From Streptomyces sp. V3I8 (GTDB lineage: Bacteria > Actinomycetota > Actinomycetes > Streptomycetales > Streptomycetaceae), in NCBI RefSeq assembly GCF_030817535.1, contig NZ_JAUSZL010000002.1:2108001-2172000 (forward strand): a DNA stretch of 64,000 bases. Direction: 5' to 3'. The stretch's first letter is position 1, and each line of letters starts with the position of its first letter. Below, in pieces: positions 42,976 through 50,555 of this stretch. The translations under genes were made by a program, and so were the position numbers. The notes below the pieces were generated by a model, which was not told the DNA's origin, did no database searches, and saw only the letters and a list, made by a program, of their open reading frames with translations.

Positions 42976-43703
42976 CGACCGTTCGGACCGATACCGATAC
43001 TGGTACCGACACCGATACCGACGCACGGCTCAGGAAGCTCGCCGAGCAGGCGGGCCGCGACCTCGAGGACGCCCCCGCCCTGGAGATCCTCCGGTGGGCC
43101 GCCGACACCTTCGGCGGGCAGTTCTGCGTGACCTCCTCGATGGAGGACGCGGTGGTCGCCCACCTCGCGTCCCGCGCCTTCCCCGGCGTGGACGTCGTGT
43201 TCCTCGACACCGGCTACCACTTCCCCGAGACCATCGGCACCCGGGACGCCGTCGAGGCCGTGATGGACGTCAACGTCATCACGCTCACCCCGCGGCAGAC
43301 CGTGGCCGAGCAGGACGCCGAGCACGGGCCGAAGCTGCACGACCGCAACCCCGACCTGTGCTGCGCCCTGCGGAAGGTCGCGCCGCTGGAGCAGGGACTG
43401 ACCGGGTACCGCGCCTGGGCCACGGGCCTGCGCCGCGACGAGTCCCCGACCCGCGCGAACACCCCGGTCGTCGGCTGGGACGCCAAGCGCCGCAAGGTCA
43501 AGATCTCGCCGATCGCCCGCTGGACGCAGGACGACGTGGACGCGTACGTGAGTGAGCACGGCGTCCTCACCAACCCGCTGCTCATGGACGGCTACCCGTC
43601 CGTCGGTTGCGCCCCCTGCACCCGCCGCGTGCTGGAGGGCGAGGACGCGCGCGCCGGCCGCTGGTCGGGCAGCGCGAAGACCGAGTGCGGACTGCACGGC
43701 TGA
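42972..43703 (+). CDS. cysH: Adenylylsulfate (APS/PAPS) reductase
   Basis: A 243-residue enzyme reducing activated sulfate to sulfite. PP-loop-like segment FCVTSSMEDAVVAHLASRAF, then VVFLDTGYHFPETIGTRDAV. The Cys-Cys and Cys-x-x-Cys pairs (DLCCALRKV and VGCAPCTRR) are the ligands of a 4Fe-4S cluster, which marks APS-type rather than PAPS-type reductases. The catalytic Cys is in TECGLHG at the C-terminus. The N-terminal TDTDTGTDTDTD is a short Asp/Thr repeat with no family counterpart. Coupled to the zinc-ribbon gene by overlap. Confidence 0.93.
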   Translation: MTTVRTDTDTGTDTDTDARLRKLAEQAGRDLEDAPALEILRWAADTFGGQFCVTSSMEDAVVAHLASRAFPGVDVVFLDTGYHFPETIGTRDAVEAVMDVNVITLTPRQTVAEQDAEHGPKLHDRNPDLCCALRKVAPLEQGLTGYRAWATGLRRDESPTRANTPVVGWDAKRRKVKISPIARWTQDDVDAYVSEHGVLTNPLLMDGYPSVGCAPCTRRVLEGEDARAGRWSGSAKTECGLHG

Positions 43704-43777
43704 CCATGACCGCGACGCCCCTGACGACCGCGACGGCCGTGACCGGCTCGACGATCCCGATGAACCAGGAGAACCAA

Positions 43778-44311
43778 GTGACCGGAGCCACCATCTGGCT
43801 CACGGGTCTGCCGAGCGCCGGCAAGACCACCATCGCGTACGAGCTGGCCGGACGGCTGCGCGAGGAGGGCCACCGCGTCGAGGTGCTCGACGGCGACGAG
43901 ATCCGTACGTTCCTGACGGCGGGCCTCGGCTTCAGCCGCGAGGACCGGCACACGAACGTCCAGCGCATCGGCTTCCTCGCCGACCTGCTGTCCCGCAACG
44001 GCGTCAAGACGCTCGTCCCCGTCATCGCCCCGTACGCCGACAGCCGCGAGGCGGTGCGCAAGCGCCACGGGGCGAGCGGTGCCGCGTACCTGGAGGTGCA
44101 TGTCGCCACGCCGGTCGAGGTGTGCAGCGAGCGGGACGTGAAGGGGCTGTACGCCAAGCAGGCCGCGGGGGAGATCTCCGGGCTGACCGGCGTCGACGAC
44201 CCGTACGAGGAGCCCGAGTCGCCGGACCTGCGCATCGAGTCGCACACCCAGTCCGTGCAGGAGTCCGCGGCGGCGCTGTACGCGCTGCTCGCCGAGAGGG
44301 GTCTCGCATGA
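43778..44311 (+). CDS. cysC: Adenylylsulfate kinase
   Basis: A 177-residue kinase phosphorylating APS to PAPS. P-loop WLTGLPSAGKTTIAYELA, the DGDEIR substrate loop (VLDGDEIRTFLTAGLGFS), RHTNVQRIGFLADLLSRNG and the lid VKGLYAKQAAGEISGLTGVD are all intact. GTG 43778 was chosen because an ideal AGGAG lies six bases before it. In-frame ATGs at 43706 and 43760 would add a Thr-rich stretch without homology. The downstream cysD start overlaps the stop (ATGA). The presence of both an APS-type CysH and CysC suggests PAPS is also needed for sulfotransfer. Confidence 0.92.
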   Translation: MTGATIWLTGLPSAGKTTIAYELAGRLREEGHRVEVLDGDEIRTFLTAGLGFSREDRHTNVQRIGFLADLLSRNGVKTLVPVIAPYADSREAVRKRHGASGAAYLEVHVATPVEVCSERDVKGLYAKQAAGEISGLTGVDDPYEEPESPDLRIESHTQSVQESAAALYALLAERGLA

Positions 44312-45249
44312 CGACGACCGTCGCCGACGTCTCCGAGGAGGGGACCGGCAGCCCGTACGCCCTGAGCCACCTGGACGCTCTGGAGTCCGAGGCGGTGCAC
44401 ATCTTCCGTGAGGTGGCAGGCGAGTTCGAGCGGCCGGTGGTTCTGTTCTCCGGCGGCAAGGACTCCATCGTCATGCTGCATCTGGCGCTGAAGGCGTTCG
44501 CGCCCGCCGCGGTGCCCTTCTCCCTCCTGCACGTGGACACCGGACACAATTTCCCGGAGGTCCTGGAGTACCGCGACCGCACGGTCGAGAAGCACGGCCT
44601 GCGCCTGCACGTGGCCTCCGTGCAGGACTACATCGACCGCGGTGTGCTCAAGGAGCGCCCCGACGGCGTCCGCAACCCCCTGCAGACCCTGCCCCTGACC
44701 GAGAAGATCCAGGCCGAACGCTTCGACGCCGTCTTCGGCGGCGGACGCCGGGACGAGGAGAAGGCCCGCGCCAAGGAGCGCGTGTTCTCCCTGCGCGACG
44801 AGTTCTCCCAGTGGGACCCCCGCCGCCAGCGCCCCGAACTGTGGAACCTCTACAACGGCCGCCACGCCCCCGGCGAACACGTCCGCGTCTTCCCGCTGTC
44901 CAACTGGACCGAACTCGACGTGTGGCAGTACATCGCCCGCGAGGGCATCGAGCTGCCCCAGATCTACTTCGCGCACGAACGGGACGTCTTCCAGCGCGCC
45001 GGCATGTGGCTCACCGCCGGTGAATGGGGCGGCCCCAAGGACGGCGAGACGGTGCAGACCCGCCTCGTGCGCTACCGCACGGTCGGGGACATGTCCTGCA
45101 CCGGCGCGGTCGACTCCCACGCCACCACCCTGGAAGCCGTGATCACCGAGATCGCCGCCTCCCGCCTCACCGAACGCGGCGCCACCCGCGCCGACGACAA
45201 GATGTCCGAGGCCGCGATGGAAGACCGCAAGCGCGAGGGGTACTTCTAA
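44308..45249 (+). CDS. cysD: Sulfate adenylyltransferase subunit 2
   Basis: A 313-residue small subunit of ATP sulfurylase. PP-loop VVLFSGGKDSIVMLHLALKA, then LLHVDTGHNFPEVLEYRDRT and DAVFGGGRRDEEKARAKERV. The C-terminal NWTELDVWQYIAREGIELPQ and KMSEAAMEDRKREGYF are family-typical. With CysN it adenylates sulfate to APS at the cost of GTP. It overlaps cysC at its start and is followed 2 bp later by cysN, so the two subunits are coupled. Confidence 0.95.
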   Translation: MTTTVADVSEEGTGSPYALSHLDALESEAVHIFREVAGEFERPVVLFSGGKDSIVMLHLALKAFAPAAVPFSLLHVDTGHNFPEVLEYRDRTVEKHGLRLHVASVQDYIDRGVLKERPDGVRNPLQTLPLTEKIQAERFDAVFGGGRRDEEKARAKERVFSLRDEFSQWDPRRQRPELWNLYNGRHAPGEHVRVFPLSNWTELDVWQYIAREGIELPQIYFAHERDVFQRAGMWLTAGEWGGPKDGETVQTRLVRYRTVGDMSCTGAVDSHATTLEAVITEIAASRLTERGATRADDKMSEAAMEDRKREGYF

Positions 45250-45251
45250 CC

Positions 45252-46616
45252 ATGACCAGCAGCACCGAACCCACCCAGCGCACCGAGCCCCTGTCGGCCG
45301 AGCAGCTGTCCGCAACGACACTGCTGCGCTTCGCGACCGCCGGTTCCGTCGACGACGGCAAGTCCACCCTCGTGGGACGCCTGCTCCACGACTCCAAGTC
45401 GGTCCTCACCGACCAGCTCGAAGCCGTCGAACACGCCTCCCGCAACCGCGGCCAGGACACCCCCGACCTCGCCCTGCTCACCGACGGCCTGCGCGCCGAA
45501 CGCGAACAGGGCATCACCATCGACGTCGCCTACCGCTACTTCGCCACAGCGAAACGACGCTTCATCCTCGCCGACACCCCGGGGCATGTGCAGTACACCC
45601 GCAACATGGTCACCGGCGCCTCCACCGCCGAGCTGACGGTGGTCCTGGTCGACGCCCGCAACGGAGTCGTCGAACAGACCCGCCGCCACGCCGCCATCGC
45701 CGCCCTCCTGCGCGTCCCCCACGTCGTCCTCGCCGTGAACAAGATGGACCTCGTCGACTACCAGGAACCGGTGTTCGCCGCGATCGCCGAGGAGTTCACG
45801 GCGTACGCGTCCGAACTGGGCGTTCCCGAGATCACCGCGATCCCCATCTCCGCGCTCGCCGGGGACAACGTGGTGGACCCCTCCGCGAACATGGACTGGT
45901 ACGGCGGGCCCACCTTCCTGGAGCACCTGGAGACCCTCCCGGTCAGCCACGACCTCGCGACCTGCCACGCGCGGCTGCCCGTGCAGTACGTGATCCGTCC
46001 GCAGACCGCCGAGCACCCGGACTACCGCGGGTACGCCGGCCAGATCGCGGCCGGCGCGTTCCGGGTCGGCGAGCAGGTCACCGTGCTGCCCTCGGGGCGC
46101 ACCTCGCGAATCGCCTCGATCGACCTGCTGGGCGAGCCGGTCGACCTGGCCTGGACGACGCAGTCGGTGACGGTCCTCCTGGAGGACGACATCGACATCT
46201 CGCGCGGCGACCTGATCGTGCCGACCCAGGACGCGCCCGCGACGACGCAGGACATCGAGGCGACGGTCTGCCACGTCGCGGACGCGCCGCTGACCATCGG
46301 CCACCGGGTGCTGCTCAAGCACGGCACCCGCACGGTCAAGGCGGTCGTCAAGGACATCCCGTCGCGGCTGACCCTCGACGACCTGTCCCTGCACCCGCAC
46401 CCGGGCCACCTGGTCGCCAACGACATCGGCCGCGTCAAGATCCGTACCGCCGAGCCGCTGCCGGTGGACGCGTACGCCGACTCCCGGCGCACCGGCTCGT
46501 TCATCCTCATCGACCCCGCCGACGGCACCACGCTCACCGCGGGCATGGTCGGCGAGTCCTTCGCCTCGCCGGAGCCGGTCAAGGCCGAGGCGGACGACGA
46601 CGGGTGGGACTTCTGA
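45252..46616 (+). CDS. cysN: Sulfate adenylyltransferase subunit 1 (GTPase)
   Basis: A 454-residue EF-Tu-like GTPase that drives APS synthesis with CysD. G1 ATAGSVDDGKSTLVGRLLHD, G2/G3 EREQGITIDVAYRYF and ILADTPGHVQYTRNMVTGAS, and G4 VLAVNKMDLVD are intact, followed by the beta-barrel domains ending in FILIDPADGTTLTAGMV. The length matches unfused CysN; the separate cysC upstream shows there is no NodQ-type fusion. A very short Cys-ending ORF follows two bases after the stop. Confidence 0.95.
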   Translation: MTSSTEPTQRTEPLSAEQLSATTLLRFATAGSVDDGKSTLVGRLLHDSKSVLTDQLEAVEHASRNRGQDTPDLALLTDGLRAEREQGITIDVAYRYFATAKRRFILADTPGHVQYTRNMVTGASTAELTVVLVDARNGVVEQTRRHAAIAALLRVPHVVLAVNKMDLVDYQEPVFAAIAEEFTAYASELGVPEITAIPISALAGDNVVDPSANMDWYGGPTFLEHLETLPVSHDLATCHARLPVQYVIRPQTAEHPDYRGYAGQIAAGAFRVGEQVTVLPSGRTSRIASIDLLGEPVDLAWTTQSVTVLLEDDIDISRGDLIVPTQDAPATTQDIEATVCHVADAPLTIGHRVLLKHGTRTVKAVVKDIPSRLTLDDLSLHPHPGHLVANDIGRVKIRTAEPLPVDAYADSRRTGSFILIDPADGTTLTAGMVGESFASPEPVKAEADDDGWDF

Positions 46617-46617
46617 C

Positions 46618-46722
46618 ATGGCCCCCACCGACTTCTACTCCACGTTCGCGAAGGAGGGCGGCCGCGTCGGCAGCGGCGCCCTCGGCGCCGGGCAGGGCGG
46701 GGTCGCGCGATGTGCGTGCTGA
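46618..46722 (+). CDS. Possible 34-codon leader ORF ending in Cys codons
   Basis: An ATG one base after the cysN stop opens a 34-codon frame that ends Arg-Cys-Ala-Cys-stop (cga tgt gcg tgc tga). The translation starts MAPTDFYSTFAKEGGRV. It lies 125 bp before the start of the sulfonate-type ABC importer. Cys codons at the end of a short upstream ORF are the pattern expected of cysteine attenuation. The N-terminal MAPTDFYSTF has no recognised family, and the ORF may be only chance. A role in setting the expression of the importer is inference. Confidence 0.4.
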   Translation: MAPTDFYSTFAKEGGRVGSGALGAGQGGVARCAC

Positions 46723-46847
46723 CGTACGCGCACCGCCTGCGCGCCCTGTCCCCCCGCCCGCCGTCGCGGATACGACGAAGACCTGCCGACCTCCCGGCCA
46801 CGACCTGAAGAACCGTGACCGCCGGGCCGACGAGAGGAATCCCTCCC

Positions 46848-47954
46848 GTGCCTGCCAAGGGCTCCACACTGCTTCGCCGCGGCATCGCCGCCGCCGCTGC
46901 TCTTCCCCTCCTCACCCTCGCCGCCTGCGGCTACGGTTCCGACTCCGAGGACGAGGGCACCTCGAAGGTCGCCGCCGAGGGCAAGAAGCTCTCCGCCGAC
47001 ACCGTGCGGATCGGCTACTTCCCGAACCTGACGCACGCCACCGCGCTCGTGGGTGACCAGGAAGGGCTGCTGCAGAAGGAGCTCGGGGGCACGAAGGCCT
47101 CGTACTCCCAGTTCAACGCGGGTCCCTCCGAGATCGAGGCGCTCAACTCCGGGTCGATCGACATCGGCTGGATCGGCCCCTCCCCCGCCATCAACGGCTA
47201 CAGCACGACCGACGGCAAGGGCCTGCGGATCATCGGCGGTTCGGCGTCCGGCGGGGTGAAGCTGGTGGTGAACCCCAAGAAGGTCAAGTCCCTGAAGGAC
47301 GTCAAGGGCAAGAAGATCGCCACCCCCCAGCTGGGCAACACGCAGGACGTGGCGTTCCTCAACTGGATCGCCGAGCAGGGCTGGAAGGTGAACGCCCAGA
47401 GCGGCAAGGGCGACGTCTCCGTGGTCCGTACGGACAACAAGATCACGCCGGACGCCTACAAGTCGGGCTCCATCGACGGCGCGTGGGTGCCGGAGCCGAC
47501 CGCGTCCAAGCTGGTCGCCGAGGGTGCGAAGGTGCTGCTCGACGAGGCCGACCTGTGGCCGGACAAGAAGTTCGTGATCACGAACATCATCGTGTCGCAG
47601 AAGTTCCTGAAGGCGCACCCGGACGTCGTCGAGGCCGTGCTGCGCGGCTCGGTGAAGACCAACAAGTGGATCAACGCCAACCCGGACGAGGCGAAGGCCG
47701 CCGCCAACACCAAGCTCAAGGAGCTGTCCGGCAAGGAGCTGCCCGCCGAGGTCATCGACCCGGCGTGGAAGTCGATCCAGTTCACCGACGACCCGCTGGC
47801 CTCGACCCTCAACAGCGAGGCCGAGCACGCGGTGAAGGCCGGTCTGCTGGAGAAGCCGCTGCTCGACGGCATCTACGACCTCGCCCCGCTGAACAAGGTC
47901 CTGAAGGCCGAGGGCGCGGACCCGGTCGACGACGCCGGGCTCGGCGTCAAGTAG
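46848..47954 (+). CDS. Sulfonate/nitrate-type ABC transporter substrate-binding lipoprotein
   Basis: A 368-residue exported lipoprotein. Signal peptide AAAAALPLLTLAACGYGS with lipobox LAAC. The binding-protein fold begins VRIGYFPNLTHATALVGDQE, then LNSGSIDIGWIGPSPAINGY, KKIATPQLGNTQDVAFLNWI and KSGSIDGAWVPEPTASKLVA, the signature of the SsuA/TauA/NrtA (NMT1-like) family. GTG 46848 follows GAGAGG. It lies with an ATPase and a permease in sulfur-assimilation context, so sulfonates or a related sulfur ester are likely ligands; sulfate itself is less likely for this fold. Confidence 0.88.
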   Translation: MPAKGSTLLRRGIAAAAALPLLTLAACGYGSDSEDEGTSKVAAEGKKLSADTVRIGYFPNLTHATALVGDQEGLLQKELGGTKASYSQFNAGPSEIEALNSGSIDIGWIGPSPAINGYSTTDGKGLRIIGGSASGGVKLVVNPKKVKSLKDVKGKKIATPQLGNTQDVAFLNWIAEQGWKVNAQSGKGDVSVVRTDNKITPDAYKSGSIDGAWVPEPTASKLVAEGAKVLLDEADLWPDKKFVITNIIVSQKFLKAHPDVVEAVLRGSVKTNKWINANPDEAKAAANTKLKELSGKELPAEVIDPAWKSIQFTDDPLASTLNSEAEHAVKAGLLEKPLLDGIYDLAPLNKVLKAEGADPVDDAGLGVK

Positions 47955-47990
47955 CCCCGTACACCCATGAGTTCCCAGGAGGTGACGACC

Positions 47991-48779
47991 ATGGCAACCG
48001 CCCTCGCCAAGACCGCCGACACCGGTACGCCGGTGGAGTACGCCGCCCGCATCGAGCATGTCTCGAAGTCCTTCACCGGCCCCGCCGGGCAGCAGCTCGT
48101 CCTGGACGACATCACGCTCGATGTCGCCCCCGGCGAGTTCGTCACCCTCCTGGGAGCCTCCGGGTGCGGCAAGTCGACGCTGCTGAACCTGGTCGCCGGG
48201 CTCGACAAGCCGTCCGCGGGCGGTATCAGCACCGACGGCCGGCCGGCCCTGATGTTCCAGGAGCACGCCCTTTTCCCGTGGCTGACCGCGGGCAAGAACA
48301 TCGAACTGGCCCTGCGGCTGCGGGGTCTGCCCAAGGCGGAGCGCCGTGGCAGGGCGGAGGAGCTCCTGGAGCTCGTCCGGCTGAAGGGCGCGTACGGCAA
48401 GCGGGTGCACGAGCTGTCGGGCGGTATGCGGCAGCGCGTCGCCCTGGCCCGCGCGCTCGCCCAGGACAGCCGGCTGCTGCTGATGGACGAGCCGTTCGCG
48501 GCCCTCGACGCCATCACGCGGGACGTGCTGCACGACGAGCTGACCCGTATCTGGCGCGAGACGCGCGTGTCGGTGCTGTTCGTGACGCACAACGTGCGCG
48601 AGGCGGTGCGGCTCGCCGAGCGCGTGGTGCTGCTGTCCTCGCGTCCGGGGCGCATCGCGCGGGAGTGGACGGTCGGCATCCCGCAGCCGCGCCGCATCGA
48701 GGACACCGAGGTGGCGGAGCTGTCCGTCGAGATCACCGAACAACTGCGTGGGGAGATCCGCCGTCATGGCCAGCACTGA
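47991..48779 (+). CDS. ABC transporter ATP-binding protein (SsuB/TauB-like)
   Basis: A 262-residue ATPase. Walker A LLGASGCGKSTLLNLVAGLD, Q-loop ALMFQEHALFPWLTAGKNIE, signature VHELSGGMRQRVALARALAQ, Walker B LLLMDEPFAALDAITRDVL and the H-loop VLFVTHNVREAVRLAERVVL are complete. ATG 47991 is preceded by AGGAGG, which rules out the earlier in-frame ATG at 47967. The 3' end overlaps the permease gene by 14 bp. It energises the importer encoded on either side. Confidence 0.93.
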   Translation: MATALAKTADTGTPVEYAARIEHVSKSFTGPAGQQLVLDDITLDVAPGEFVTLLGASGCGKSTLLNLVAGLDKPSAGGISTDGRPALMFQEHALFPWLTAGKNIELALRLRGLPKAERRGRAEELLELVRLKGAYGKRVHELSGGMRQRVALARALAQDSRLLLMDEPFAALDAITRDVLHDELTRIWRETRVSVLFVTHNVREAVRLAERVVLLSSRPGRIAREWTVGIPQPRRIEDTEVAELSVEITEQLRGEIRRHGQH

Positions 48780-49671
48780 GGCGAGCGCCGTCAAGGACAC
48801 GGGAGCCACGGGCGCCGGGGATCTCGCCGGACTCGAGGCGGGCCTCGACGCGCTGGAGACGGTCCAGACCGGGCGCACCTCGTTCCGGAAGACCTTCGTG
48901 GAGAAGATCTTCCCCCCGATCGTGGCCGTGGCCCTGGTGCTGGTGGTCTGGCAGGTCCTGGTGTGGGCGGAGGTCACCGACAGCTACAAGCTGCCGGCGC
49001 CGTCCGCGGTCTGGGACGAGGTCCAGGAGGCCTGGCTGGAGGGCACGCTCCTCGAATACATCTGGACCAGCGTCTCCCGCGGTCTGCTGGGCTTCCTGAT
49101 GGCGCTCGTCATCGGCACGCCGCTGGGGCTCCTCGTCGCGCGGGTGAAGTTCGTCCGCGCGGCGATCGGCCCGATCCTGTCCGGACTCCAGTCGCTGCCG
49201 TCGGTGGCGTGGGTGCCGCCGGCCGTCCTGTGGCTCGGGCTCAACGACTCGATGATGTACGCCGTCATCCTGCTCGGCGCGGTCCCCTCGATCGCCAACG
49301 GGCTCGTCTCCGGTGTCGACCAGGTGCCGCCGCTGTTCCTGCGGGCGGGCCGCACCCTGGGCGCGACGGGCCTGCGCGGCACCTGGCACATCGTGGTCCC
49401 GGCCGCGCTGCCCGGCTACCTGGCGGGGCTGAAGCAGGGCTGGGCGTTCTCGTGGCGCTCCCTGATGGCCGCCGAGATCATCGCGTCCTCGCCCGACCTG
49501 GGCATCGGCCTGGGCCAGCTCCTCGAGAACGGCCGTACGGCCAACAGCATGCCCATGGTGTTCCTCGCCATCCTCCTCATCCTGATCGTCGGCATCGCCA
49601 TCGACCTGCTGATCTTCAGTCCGCTGGAGCGGTGGGTCCTGCGCAGCCGCGGTCTCCTCGTGAAGAGCTGA
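48766..49671 (+). CDS. ABC transporter permease (SsuC/TauC-like)
   Basis: A 301-residue permease with about six hydrophobic helices (PPIVAVALVLVVWQVLVWA, GLLGFLMALVIGTPLGLLVA, AVILLGAVPSIANGLVSGVD and ILLILIVGIAIDLLIFSPL). The EAA loop reads LRAGRTLGATGLRGTWHIVV, the coupling site for the ATPase. ATG 48766 follows GGGAGA at nine bases. It completes the importer of the upstream binding lipoprotein. A sirohydrochlorin chelatase gene starts 29 bp later on the same strand. Confidence 0.92.
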   Translation: MASTEASAVKDTGATGAGDLAGLEAGLDALETVQTGRTSFRKTFVEKIFPPIVAVALVLVVWQVLVWAEVTDSYKLPAPSAVWDEVQEAWLEGTLLEYIWTSVSRGLLGFLMALVIGTPLGLLVARVKFVRAAIGPILSGLQSLPSVAWVPPAVLWLGLNDSMMYAVILLGAVPSIANGLVSGVDQVPPLFLRAGRTLGATGLRGTWHIVVPAALPGYLAGLKQGWAFSWRSLMAAEIIASSPDLGIGLGQLLENGRTANSMPMVFLAILLILIVGIAIDLLIFSPLERWVLRSRGLLVKS

Positions 49672-49700
49672 CCGGAGAGCCGAGCGGAGAGCTGACCTCC

Positions 49701-50444
49701 ATGCCGGAACCGGTACTCCTCGTCATCGCCCACGGCAGCCGCGACCCGCGTCATGCCGCGACCGTGCACGCCCTGGTACGCCGGGTGCGGGCGCGGCGGC
49801 CCGGGCTGCGCGTGGAGACCGGCTTCCTGGACTTCAACGTCCCCTCGGTCTCCGGTGTGCTGGAGTCCCTCGCCGCGGAGGGCGTACGGGACGTGGTGGC
49901 CCTGCCCCTGCTCCTCACCCGGGCCTTCCATGCCAAGTCGGACATCCCGGCGGTGCTGGGCCAGGCACCCGCCCGGCTGCGGATCCGGCAGGCCGAGGTG
50001 CTCGGCCCGTCGCCGCTGCTGACGTCCGCGCTCGAACGGCGCCTGTACGAGGCGGGGCTGTCCCCCGGCGACAAGTCCTCGACCGGGGTCGTACTGGCCT
50101 CGGCGGGGTCCACGGACCCGGAGGCGATCGCGGTGATCGCGGGAATCGCGCGGGAGTGGCGGCGGGCCGGCTGGTGCGCCGTGCGGCCCGCGTTCGCCTC
50201 CGCGTCGCTCCCCCGGACGGAGGAGGCGGTGGAGGCGCTGCGCGCGCTGGGGTGCGCGCGGGTGGCTGTCGCGCCGTACGTCCTCGCGCCGGGGTTCCTG
50301 CCGGACCGGATCGCGCGGGGTGCCGGCGTCGCTCGCGCGGAGGTGCTCGCGGACGTGCTGGGGGCGGCGCCGGAGGTGTGCCGGCTGCTGCTGACGCGGT
50401 ACGACGAGGCGCGCCGCCCGGCGCTGGCCGCGCTGGGCGCCTGA
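49701..50444 (+). CDS. Sirohydrochlorin chelatase (CbiX/SirB-like)
   Basis: A 247-residue class II chelatase. It opens VLLVIAHGSRDPRHAATVHA with the catalytic His, continues ETGFLDFNVPSVSGVLESLA and VVALPLLLTRAFHAKSDIPA with the second His, and has a second half STGVVLASAGSTDPEAIAVI and VAPYVLAPGFLPDRIARGAG. The two-domain length fits SirB/CbiX-L. It should insert iron into sirohydrochlorin, making siroheme for the sulfite reductase at the head of the operon. ATG 49701. Its presence closes the sulfur operon logically. Confidence 0.9.
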   Translation: MPEPVLLVIAHGSRDPRHAATVHALVRRVRARRPGLRVETGFLDFNVPSVSGVLESLAAEGVRDVVALPLLLTRAFHAKSDIPAVLGQAPARLRIRQAEVLGPSPLLTSALERRLYEAGLSPGDKSSTGVVLASAGSTDPEAIAVIAGIAREWRRAGWCAVRPAFASASLPRTEEAVEALRALGCARVAVAPYVLAPGFLPDRIARGAGVARAEVLADVLGAAPEVCRLLLTRYDEARRPALAALGA

Positions 50445-50555
50445 GCCTTCTTCCGCCCCCGGACCTCCGTATCGCGCCGGCGCGCTCGTCCTCAGACGCC
50501 GGCCCGGGGGTGAAGAAACGTAAGTCACTACCTCCCGCCTGCCAAATCTGATGGG

